A stretch of 38,948 nucleotides of DNA from Verrucomicrobiota bacterium (GTDB lineage: Bacteria; Verrucomicrobiota; Verrucomicrobiia; Chthoniobacterales; UBA10450): assembly GCA_902810735.1 (NCBI GenBank), contig CADDYX010000005.1:1-38948 (forward strand). Reading direction: 5' to 3'. Position numbers and translations under genes: made by a program. Positions 17,102 to 24,031 of this stretch are shown piece after piece. Below the pieces are notes generated by a model. The model did not search any database, was not told the origin of the DNA, and saw nothing but the letters and a program-made list of their open reading frames with translations. The number at the start of each line of letters is the position of its first letter. Position 1 is the first letter of the stretch.

Positions 17102-17700
17102 TGATCGCGCGGCGGCTCCGGCGAGCGGTCGATCACCAGCTCGTACACTTTCATGCCGAGACGACGATCATCACGGCCTTGACCCACTTCGGCCGGAGAA
17201 ATCGGCCGGCCAATGTGGAACTCAAATCGCACAATGCTCTCGTCCGGGTTCTGCATAAACTGCGGCGGAATTGTCGCGTTGTAGAATTTCGTCTGCGCGA
17301 TTTGCCAGTGCGCGAGCACCTTGAAATTCCCCGGCCGGCCAAATGGCTCGACGATCCGCACCTCGACCGGCTGAGCCGGCAATTTCGGCGGATCGACCAT
17401 TGCGCCCGCCTTGACGTGTAGAAATACCGGCGTCCGTGAAAAGCGAAGCCGACAGCCGAGCGATGCGACTGGACCGTCAGTCCAGGTGAACTCCTGTTCC
17501 ATCGCCGACCAGCCTTCGATCTCGAAGCGTTCCGCTTCCCCGCCGAGTCCGAACAGCACACGCTCGCCGTATTCATAAACGTGGGTGCGGGGCCGCGCTT
17601 CCGCGCTGCGCCGTTCGTTGTCCTTCCCGCACGCGCTGAAAAGCACCGGCGCCGCCGCGAGCAACAGAGGTGAAGCGAATCGAGCAAAGCGCGGCAGCAT
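17098..17700 (-). CDS. exported beta-sandwich-like lipoprotein, first copy
   Basis: This encodes 200 residues. The N-terminus (LLLAAAPVLFSACGKD) is a lipoprotein-like signal with Cys24; Phe at -3 is a less usual lipobox residue. The mature domain (about 45-195) matches the protein at 15331-15915: VLFGLGGEAERFEIEGW, EFTWTDGPVASL, AMVDPPKLPAQPVEV, HWQIAQ, NATIP, ISPAEVGQGRDDRRLGM and YELVID. The fold looks like an all-beta sandwich with possible carbohydrate-binding or partner role. The ATG at 17700 lies three bases after the stop of GT-C copy 2, and the stop overlaps the start of GT-C copy 1 by four bases, so all are one operon. Function is unknown; co-occurrence with GT-C enzymes is the main clue. 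Confidence 0.78.
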   Translation of the reverse strand: MLPRFARFASPLLLAAAPVLFSACGKDNERRSAEARPRTHVYEYGERVLFGLGGEAERFEIEGWSAMEQEFTWTDGPVASLGCRLRFSRTPVFLHVKAGAMVDPPKLPAQPVEVRIVEPFGRPGNFKVLAHWQIAQTKFYNATIPPQFMQNPDESIVRFEFHIGRPISPAEVGQGRDDRRLGMKVYELVIDRSPEPPRDQ

Positions 17701-17703
17701 TGC

Positions 17704-18969
17704 TCAGGTCATCCAATAACCGTTCGCGGACATGATCGTGAGCAAACCGAGGAGGCAGACCGAGCAGCCGAGCAGCGGTTCGTAACTCCACCTGAACTTC
17801 GCCGCGAGGAGCCCGAGCACGATGAACAGCGGGAACTCAACGCTGACGTACCTCGGAAACGCTTCGAATGTTGCCGAGCAGAGGTAGAGAAACGTCAGCG
17901 ATGCCGCAAATATGAGGTAGCTGGCACGAAGGCGAAATCCGACGCCGAGCAACAACAACAGCAGGGTGATCACGACCGTGCCGGAGAACAGAAGGTAGTA
18001 GAACGTCGTATACGTGCGCAGGAACGAGAGCGTGTGCAGGGGAGAGGTGAACGAACGGCCGAATACTTTCGCGGCATGGCTGAAAGCAAGCGCATCGTGG
18101 AACGCGACGAAGTCGTAAGCCATGTACAATCCGAGGCCGAGCGGCACCAGAGCAAGCAGCAGAATTCGGCGCTCGAGCAGCGCGGCGAGAGTACGGTCGG
18201 ACAACCACCAGTGCCTCAGGTATTCGAACGCCAATGGCAGCACGATGAGCACGCCCGGAGGGCGGGACGCGGCGAGAAGCATTCCCGCCAAACACGCGGC
18301 GAGCCATCGTCCTTTGCGCGCCGCAAAGAACGCGATCGTCGCCAGCATGAAGAAGGTCGATTCGGTGTAGGCGTTCGAATAGAAGAAGGCGACCGGGTTG
18401 AACAGGAACAGCATGACCGCAGCGCGGCTGACGCGCGGGTCTTTGTAATCGAGCCGCACCAGTGCGTTGAGGAAGAGCGCGGCGGTAAGCAGCGAAAGAT
18501 GTGAGACGACGAGCGCCGCGATCCGCAGATCGCGAAAAACGATCGAGAAGAGTTTGATCAGCAGCGGGTAGAGCGGAAAAAATCCGTGCGGCAGATGATC
18601 GCCGGCCGCGATGTGGTACCCGTGCCGCGCAATCTGGATGTACCAGAGCTCGCCGTCCCACTGCGTGAGGACGCTGACGAGTCCGCCCGGATGCCACCAC
18701 GCCGCATGCACCATCACCATTCGCGAGAGCACGATGATGGCGAAAATGATCAGCCGTGATGCAACAAATCCGGCGAATACAACTGCGGCGCCGTTGAAAA
18801 ACTGGCGCTGCTCCTCCTGCCGGACCCAATGACCGAGCCGGTTCTCGAACAACGCAAGGACGCGCGCGAGCGCGGCAGCAATGCGCGACGGCAGCAACGC
18901 CGCTGGCCAATTCGGCTGCGCGCTCTGCGGCCTTCGGGTTGCGGAGCTCGAGAAATGAGGAGAATCCAT
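17704..18969 (-). CDS. PIG-V-like GT-C mannosyltransferase, copy 2
   Basis: This encodes 421 residues from the ATG at 18969. About 55 mostly polar residues precede the first membrane segment. About ten membrane segments follow. The GT-C motif is TQWDGELWYIQIARHGY (Asp105) followed by HGFFPLYPLLIK, then NPVAFFYSNAYTESTFFML, all aligning with copy 1 at 15950-17101. The C-terminus is again ANGYWMT. Family knowledge predicts transfer of mannose or a related sugar from a polyprenyl-phosphate donor. The frame stays open to an ATG at 19038 and a TTG at 19077, adding an Arg-rich stretch; I could not decide firmly. It is the first gene of the minus-strand run down to 15331 and is divergent from a DPM1-like GT2 at 19134 that could supply the donor. 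Confidence 0.85.
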   Translation of the reverse strand: MDSPHFSSSATRRPQSAQPNWPAALLPSRIAAALARVLALFENRLGHWVRQEEQRQFFNGAAVVFAGFVASRLIIFAIIVLSRMVMVHAAWWHPGGLVSVLTQWDGELWYIQIARHGYHIAAGDHLPHGFFPLYPLLIKLFSIVFRDLRIAALVVSHLSLLTAALFLNALVRLDYKDPRVSRAAVMLFLFNPVAFFYSNAYTESTFFMLATIAFFAARKGRWLAACLAGMLLAASRPPGVLIVLPLAFEYLRHWWLSDRTLAALLERRILLLALVPLGLGLYMAYDFVAFHDALAFSHAAKVFGRSFTSPLHTLSFLRTYTTFYYLLFSGTVVITLLLLLLGVGFRLRASYLIFAASLTFLYLCSATFEAFPRYVSVEFPLFIVLGLLAAKFRWSYEPLLGCSVCLLGLLTIMSANGYWMT

Positions 18970-19133
18970 CGTCTTGCGCGACCGCGGGCGCCGCGACGAC
19001 AATCGCCGCAGGTCGTTTGAGCGCGCGATGGTACGCATAACGGTGCAGCCACGCAACTGCGCGCTGCTCGCGACCAAATTGCCAGTTGAGCCGCACCCAA
19101 AGTATGTGCTAACGGGGTAGGCTTCTCCTCAGC

Positions 19134-19892
19134 ATGTCCGCGGATATGGCTCACTCTCCATCGCCCGATCTTTCGCAGCTCTCGCTCGCGATCGTTTGTC
19201 CGATGGCCAATGAAGGTGAGCGCGCGATTGACTTCGTGGATCAGGTGCTCGCGCAATGCCGGCAGTTCAAGCGCCGCACGTTTCTCGTCATTCTCGACCG
19301 CGCGAACAAGGACAACACGCTCGAGTTGATGAACGAGCACGCGAAAACGACGCCAGATCTGCACGTCATCTGGGCGCCGGAGAATCGCGGGCCGGTCGAC
19401 GCGTATGTGCGCGGTTATCGTGAAGCACTTGCGCTGCAGCCGGATTGGATCCTCGAGATCGACGCTGGATTCAGCCATCAGCCCTCAGACATTCCCGTTC
19501 TGTTCCGCAAGATGCAGGAGGGCTACGACTGCGTTTTCGGCAGCCGGTTCGTCGAGGGCGGCTCGATCAAGGATAGTTCGCGCAAGCGTTACTGGATCAG
19601 CTGGGGCGGCACTTTGCTCACGAATCTGCTGCTCGGCACCAGGCTGCATGACATGACGAGCGGATTCCAGCTCTTCACGCGAAACGCGCTCCAAATGATC
19701 GTGGACCGTGGAATTCAATCGCGCGGCCCGTTTTTCCAGACGGAAATGAAAACGTACGCGCGGCGGCTGAGGATCACCGAAGCGCCGATTCATTACCGGG
19801 CGGCAAGTCATAACGTCGGCGGCAAACAGATCAAAGACGCGTTCAAGAACCTCTGGCGCCTGTTCGGCATGCGCCTCGCCGGGCGCGTCTGA
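19134..19892 (+). CDS. GT2 glycosyltransferase, DPM1-like (polyprenyl-phosphate sugar synthase candidate)
   Basis: This encodes 252 residues with a GT-A fold and no membrane anchor. It opens with SLAIVCPMANEGERAIDFVDQV; later features are NRGPVDAYVRGYREAL, the DXD-type region EIDAGFSHQP, VFGSRFVEGGSI and the DMTSGFQLF acceptor-side motif. This order matches dolichol-phosphate mannose synthase DPM1. The second acidic position of the usual DAD motif is glycine (D-A-G), which also occurs in some bacterial relatives. The predicted role is transfer of a sugar from a nucleotide donor to polyprenyl phosphate on the cytoplasmic face, feeding GT-C enzymes. The divergent neighbours are exactly such GT-Cs. 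The ATG at 19134 has no Shine-Dalgarno sequence. The RGP-like gene follows 26 bases after the stop. Confidence 0.82.
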   Translation: MSADMAHSPSPDLSQLSLAIVCPMANEGERAIDFVDQVLAQCRQFKRRTFLVILDRANKDNTLELMNEHAKTTPDLHVIWAPENRGPVDAYVRGYREALALQPDWILEIDAGFSHQPSDIPVLFRKMQEGYDCVFGSRFVEGGSIKDSSRKRYWISWGGTLLTNLLLGTRLHDMTSGFQLFTRNALQMIVDRGIQSRGPFFQTEMKTYARRLRITEAPIHYRAASHNVGGKQIKDAFKNLWRLFGMRLAGRV

Positions 19893-19918
19893 CGCGGTCC
19901 TGCTACCGCAACAAAATC

Positions 19919-21055
19919 ATGAAGCCAACCAAGACCTGTATTGTTCTCACCACGATCAACGCCGGCGGAATTCTCGACGGCTACTGCAAACAAGCGGAAC
20001 AGGAAGGCGTTCGCGAGCAGCTCGAGATCATTGTGATTCCGGACCGGAAGACGCCTGGGGAGCTCTTCACAAAGTGCGATGCAGTGCGCAGGCAGGGATT
20101 CAAAGTCGCGTGTCCGAGCGTCGAAGAGCAGGACGAGTATCTAAAGCGCTTCGGCAACATGGCGCAGTTGGTGCCCTACAATTCCGATAACCGCCGCAAC
20201 ATCGGCTATCTCATGTCGCTAGAGACGGATTGCGAGGTTTTGCTTTCCATCGACGACGACAACTACGCGATTGGCGAGACGTACGGAACGTCGGCGATCG
20301 TATGTCAGGACAACGTGACGCTGCCCGCCGTTCACAGCAGCAACGGCTGGTTCAACTTCTGTGACATGCTCGAGCTCGAGCCGAACTACCGCGTCTTCCC
20401 TCGCGGTTTTCCGTATCACAAACGGACTGACACTCCGCAGCTGACCTACAAGGAAGAAACCGGCCGCGTTCGCATGAATGTCGGATTGTGGCTGCAGGAG
20501 CCGGACCTGGATGCGATCACCTGGCTCGCCGCGCCGGTCCGAGCGCGATCGTTCAAGCCGTACAACGGCGGCTCGATTTTACTCGGTGACGACGCGTGGA
20601 GCCCAATCAATACCCAGAACACCGCACTCCATCGCGATGTGACGGTGACGTATTATTTTGTGCGCATGGGCTATCCGCTCGCTGGCCTGCCGATTGACCG
20701 CTACGGCGACATTTTCAGCGGATATCTCTCGCAGGCGTGCGTCCGCCACATGGGCGACCGGATTCGGGTCGGCACGCCGGTCGCGGATCACAGAAGAAAC
20801 GCACACAACTACATGCGCGACCTCGCCGGCGAGCTGGCCTGCGTAATGGTGCTCGAGCCGATCCTCGAGTGGTTGCCGGAGGCGAAGCTGGAAGGCAGCA
20901 ATTACGGCGACGTTTATCTGTCGCTAGCAGACGCGATCGAGCAGGAAGTCGTCCGCTTTACCGGCCAGATCTGGAACGACGCGACGCGCGGGTATTTCCA
21001 CCAGATGGCGTACTGCATGCGCCAGTGGGTGAAGGCCTGCCGGCTGATCGGCTAG
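19919..21055 (+). CDS. reversibly glycosylated polypeptide (GT75)-like protein
   Basis: This encodes 378 residues, soluble. The order of motifs follows plant reversibly glycosylated polypeptides / UDP-arabinopyranose mutases. NIGYLMSLE leads into the acidic LSIDDDNYAIGE (like IDDDCF in plants). FPRGFPY follows, then VGLWLQEPDLDA (like GLWLNIPDYDA), NTALHRDV and a DRYGDIFSGYLSQACVRHMG block like GRYDDMWAGWCIKVICDHL. A C-terminal helical part follows. Plant enzymes interconvert UDP-arabinopyranose and UDP-arabinofuranose and self-glycosylate; bacterial relatives exist but their substrates are poorly known. I assign the family with fair confidence, not the reaction. It lies between a DPM1-like GT2 and a GDP-mannose 3,5-epimerase, 26 and 129 bases away, in a probable operon for nucleotide-sugar handling. 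Confidence 0.72.
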   Translation: MKPTKTCIVLTTINAGGILDGYCKQAEQEGVREQLEIIVIPDRKTPGELFTKCDAVRRQGFKVACPSVEEQDEYLKRFGNMAQLVPYNSDNRRNIGYLMSLETDCEVLLSIDDDNYAIGETYGTSAIVCQDNVTLPAVHSSNGWFNFCDMLELEPNYRVFPRGFPYHKRTDTPQLTYKEETGRVRMNVGLWLQEPDLDAITWLAAPVRARSFKPYNGGSILLGDDAWSPINTQNTALHRDVTVTYYFVRMGYPLAGLPIDRYGDIFSGYLSQACVRHMGDRIRVGTPVADHRRNAHNYMRDLAGELACVMVLEPILEWLPEAKLEGSNYGDVYLSLADAIEQEVVRFTGQIWNDATRGYFHQMAYCMRQWVKACRLIG

Positions 21056-21184
21056 TTTTACTTTTTGCAAATCGCGCCGGGCTGGCCATATTCGGCGCTC
21101 CGCGGAATTTGGGGAGTTGCCGATGCAGCTACGGTTCCGCGCCCGTTGGGGAACGCCGTCGGGTCGATGGCAGCGGTAACTATT

Positions 21185-22168
21185 ATGAGCGACAAAGTTG
21201 TTGTTTGCGGCGGCGGCGGATTCATCGGCGGCCATTTGGTGGCCGATCTGCGGCGTCAGGGGAAAAGCGTTCGCGCCGCAGATGTGAAGCCGCTCTCCGA
21301 GTGGTACCAGCGGTTCGACGATGTCGAGAACCTGCAGCTCGATCTTGATCTGCGTGAGTCCTGCGAGGAGGCGGTAGACGGGATGGCGGAAATTTACAAC
21401 CTCGCCGCTGACATGGGCGGGATGGGCTTCATCGAAAACAACAAGGCGCTCTGCATGATCACGGTGCTGATCAACACGCACCTGTTGCTCGCGGTCAAAG
21501 AGCGAAAGATCGATCGCTACTTCTACGCGTCGTCGGCGTGTGTCTATAACGCAGAGAAGCAGACCTCGCCCGACGTCGTCGCGCTGCGAGAAGAGGACGC
21601 CTACCCCGCGCTCGCCGAAGACGGCTACGGCTGGGAAAAACTGTTCAGCGAACGCATGTGCCGGCATTTCCGGGAAGACTTCGGAGTGCCGACACGCGTC
21701 GCGCGTTATCACAACGTCTACGGTCCGTTCGGCACGTTCGAGGGCGGTCGGGAGAAAGCTCCTGCCGCGATATGCCGCAAAGTCATTCAGGCGAAGCTGT
21801 CAGGAAGCCACGAGATCGAAATTTGGGGGGACGGTCACCAGACGCGCAGCTTTATGTACATCGACGACTGTGTGAAAGGCACGCAGATGATCATGCACAG
21901 CGACATTCTGGAGCCGATCAATCTCGGCAGTAGCGAGCTCGTCACGATTAATCAGCTGGTCGACATCGTGGAGCAGATCGCGGGTGTGAAATTAAAGCGC
22001 AATTACAACCTGTCGGCGCCAAAGGGAGTGAATGGCCGCAACAGCGACAACACGATGATCAAGCGGCTGCTGAATTGGGAGCCGTCCATTCGTCTGCGCG
22101 ACGGGCTCGAGAAGACGTATCGCTGGATTTACGATCAGATGTCGCAGCGCGTGCCGCACGCGGCATAG
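21185..22168 (+). CDS. GDP-mannose 3,5-epimerase-like extended SDR
   Basis: This encodes 327 residues. The Rossmann motif is VVCGGGGFIGGHLVADL. The active-site layout matches plant GDP-mannose 3,5-epimerase: ADMGGMGFIENN, Cys119 in YASSACVYN, Tyr148 and Lys152 in YGWEK, HNVYGPFGTFEGGREKAPAA with Lys191, WGDGHQTRSF and VNGRNSDNT. That enzyme converts GDP-D-mannose to GDP-L-galactose and GDP-L-gulose with a tightly bound NAD. The similarity is extensive enough that a simple UDP-glucose 4-epimerase is unlikely, though product balance cannot be predicted. The ATG at 21185 is chosen; the frame is open to a TTG at 21065, but the extra 40 residues do not resemble the family. The gene ends one base before the stop of the convergent half-GT4 gene. 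Confidence 0.9.
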   Translation: MSDKVVVCGGGGFIGGHLVADLRRQGKSVRAADVKPLSEWYQRFDDVENLQLDLDLRESCEEAVDGMAEIYNLAADMGGMGFIENNKALCMITVLINTHLLLAVKERKIDRYFYASSACVYNAEKQTSPDVVALREEDAYPALAEDGYGWEKLFSERMCRHFREDFGVPTRVARYHNVYGPFGTFEGGREKAPAAICRKVIQAKLSGSHEIEIWGDGHQTRSFMYIDDCVKGTQMIMHSDILEPINLGSSELVTINQLVDIVEQIAGVKLKRNYNLSAPKGVNGRNSDNTMIKRLLNWEPSIRLRDGLEKTYRWIYDQMSQRVPHAA

Positions 22169-22169
22169 A

Positions 22170-22985
22170 TCAGCCGGCCAATCGCGTCGACGCGGCCGCG
22201 TTGCCGAGGAGTTCCGTGATCATCTCCGCGCAGGCGCGGTGACGCTGTTGTGCGACGGGGCCGCTCATCGGCACGTGCGCGAGCCGTTCACCAAGGCGTG
22301 CCGCGAGCAGTAGTTTGGCCCGCCGCAGTCGCATCGGCTCAACGAGAGCTGTCACTCTGGTCAGCTCCGCAACGTACTCTCGTGGTTCGGCCGAATCCGG
22401 AGGCGGCAGCCTGAATACCGGGACAGAGGTGCAGCGGCGGATCGCTGCGGCGTCTTCCTCGCTGTGAACGATCAACGCAAGAGCATTTGCTGTGGCAACC
22501 TCGGTCAGCGGAAAGTCGTCCACGACCTGATGAAGCGGTAATTTTCCCGCCCAGATCGCTGCCGCGGCTTCGGCACCGATGTTGCCGTAACACCGCTGCA
22601 TCAGCGTGATGTATCCCTCGCGATCGCCGAGACGATCTTTGTAGATCTTCTCGATGAGAGAATGGACCCTGTGATTGTGAAGCACGATGATGCCGGGCTT
22701 CGCGCGGCTAAGAAACAGCGTGTGCAGGTGGAACTTTGGGTCGTCGCCAATCTCGTAAAAGGCGACATCGCATTCGCCTATCGCTCGAAAGATCTCGTGC
22801 GGCACGCCGCCCGGTCTACAGCGATAGCGCTGATCCGTTGCGACGCACAGGAATCCGGAATCGACTTCAGCGAAATAGGAGACGTCAAACTCCCGTTCGA
22901 TTTCCTGATGTAGTCGCGCCGTGTACTCGGGGATCTCTGTCGGTTCCGGAGGTAGAGGCGCAAACCACGCGATCTTGCGCCTCAT
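22170..22985 (-). CDS. half-length GT4-like protein (N-terminal domain only)
   Basis: This encodes 271 residues. It resembles the acceptor-side N-terminal domain of GT4 (GT-B) glycosyltransferases: KIAWFAPLPPEPTEIPEYTARL at the start, CDVAFYEIGDDPKFH, PGIIVLHNHRVHSL and LIVHSEEDAAAI. The donor-binding C-terminal domain, with its E-x7-E motif, is absent. A roughly 80-residue helical tail takes its place. It may work with a separate donor-domain protein, be a non-catalytic partner, or be a decayed gene; the frame is intact and its start overlaps the stop of the full GT4 gene by four bases (ATGA), which argues against decay. This is the last gene of the minus-strand operon starting at 25501. Confidence 0.72.
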   Translation of the reverse strand: MRRKIAWFAPLPPEPTEIPEYTARLHQEIEREFDVSYFAEVDSGFLCVATDQRYRCRPGGVPHEIFRAIGECDVAFYEIGDDPKFHLHTLFLSRAKPGIIVLHNHRVHSLIEKIYKDRLGDREGYITLMQRCYGNIGAEAAAAIWAGKLPLHQVVDDFPLTEVATANALALIVHSEEDAAAIRRCTSVPVFRLPPPDSAEPREYVAELTRVTALVEPMRLRRAKLLLAARLGERLAHVPMSGPVAQQRHRACAEMITELLGNAAASTRLAG

Positions 22986-24028
22986 GCCGTCAGTTCTTGG
23001 ACTACTGCCTCCCAGCTGATGTTCATCGCACGATATTTTTCGTATCCCATCTGGCCCATCGTCGCTGCGCGTCTCCTATCTGAGAGGATGTAATCGAGAG
23101 CTTCAGCCACCGCACCGGCTTCCGGCTCCGCCACCAGTCCAGTCGTTTCCGGCGCAACGAATTCGAGCGGCCCTCCCGAATCCTTGCACGTAATCACCGC
23201 CTTACGTGAAAGCATCGCTTCGAGAGTCACGTATCCGTAGTCCTCGTCGTAAGGCAGATACATGACCGCAAGCGCACGCGCATACAGCGACAGCTTCTCT
23301 TCTTCAGATACCCGCCCGGTAAAGATTACGCGGCTCGCCAGTCCCAGTGCTTCGATCTGCGACTCCATCTCAGCGAAGTACTGCGCGTCTTCGCTTTCGC
23401 CGCAGATGACCAGACGCGCGCTCTCATCCGCGCGACCGAGCGCCTGGATTGCGAGCAGTTGTCGCTTGGAGCGATTAATCCGGCTCGGAAAGAGCACGAA
23501 GTCCTCGGCCGCCGCGCAATAGAACTTCTCCGCGTTGAGCGGCGGATGGTAGAGCGGTGTTGATCTGATGCCGAGAAAGCGTTGCAAACGCGAACTGACG
23601 TTGTTCGAGTTTGTGTAAACGCGCTTTGCTTCCGGGATCGCTTTGCGGTCGGCGGCGTAAATTGCGGTGCGTATCTCCTGGCCATTCGGATACACGATCA
23701 TGTCTCCTAGTTCATGATCCCACTGCTCGTAGGCGGTCCGGTGCTGATGCAGGATCCAAAGCACCTTGTTCGGGTGCGGCATCAGGTAGGCTGGAAATTT
23801 GAGGCCGATCATCAGGTCGATGCGACGGCCATTCGCTTCCGAAACGTCGAGAAGCCGACATGCCGCCATCGCGTCGAGGATGCTCTCCGGCGGATACCAC
23901 TTGTATGGGATTCTGACGATTTCCGCGCGGTGACCGGCTTCAATCAGCGCCGCGCAGAGGTTGTCTGCGTGCACCTCCGCGCCGCCGTGTACAAAGGGGA
24001 CCTGCGTCGTGGCAATGACGATGTGCAT
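22982..24028 (-). CDS. GT4-family glycosyltransferase
   Basis: This encodes 348 residues with a full GT-B fold. The N-terminal domain has IVIATTQVPFVHGGAEVHADNL with the glycine-rich acceptor loop, then LWILHQHRTAYEQWD. The C-terminal donor domain has DFVLFPSRINRSKRQLLAIQAL, RVIFTGRVSEEEKLSLYARA, and the retaining GT4 motif EDYGYVTLEAML with the two spaced glutamates. It likely adds a sugar to a lipid-linked or surface glycan on the cytoplasmic side; donor and acceptor are not predictable. The ATG at 24028 is three bases past the methyltransferase stop, and its stop overlaps the half-GT4 start, so the three genes form one operon. Confidence 0.9.
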   Translation of the reverse strand: MHIVIATTQVPFVHGGAEVHADNLCAALIEAGHRAEIVRIPYKWYPPESILDAMAACRLLDVSEANGRRIDLMIGLKFPAYLMPHPNKVLWILHQHRTAYEQWDHELGDMIVYPNGQEIRTAIYAADRKAIPEAKRVYTNSNNVSSRLQRFLGIRSTPLYHPPLNAEKFYCAAAEDFVLFPSRINRSKRQLLAIQALGRADESARLVICGESEDAQYFAEMESQIEALGLASRVIFTGRVSEEEKLSLYARALAVMYLPYDEDYGYVTLEAMLSRKAVITCKDSGGPLEFVAPETTGLVAEPEAGAVAEALDYILSDRRRAATMGQMGYEKYRAMNISWEAVVQELTA

Positions 24029-24031
24029 TGC

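Noticed and set aside
17837-19096. A 419-codon frame on the minus strand inside the GT-C copy 2 region.
   Set aside because: Arg-rich translation without recognisable motifs, while the other frame aligns with a second GT-C copy throughout.
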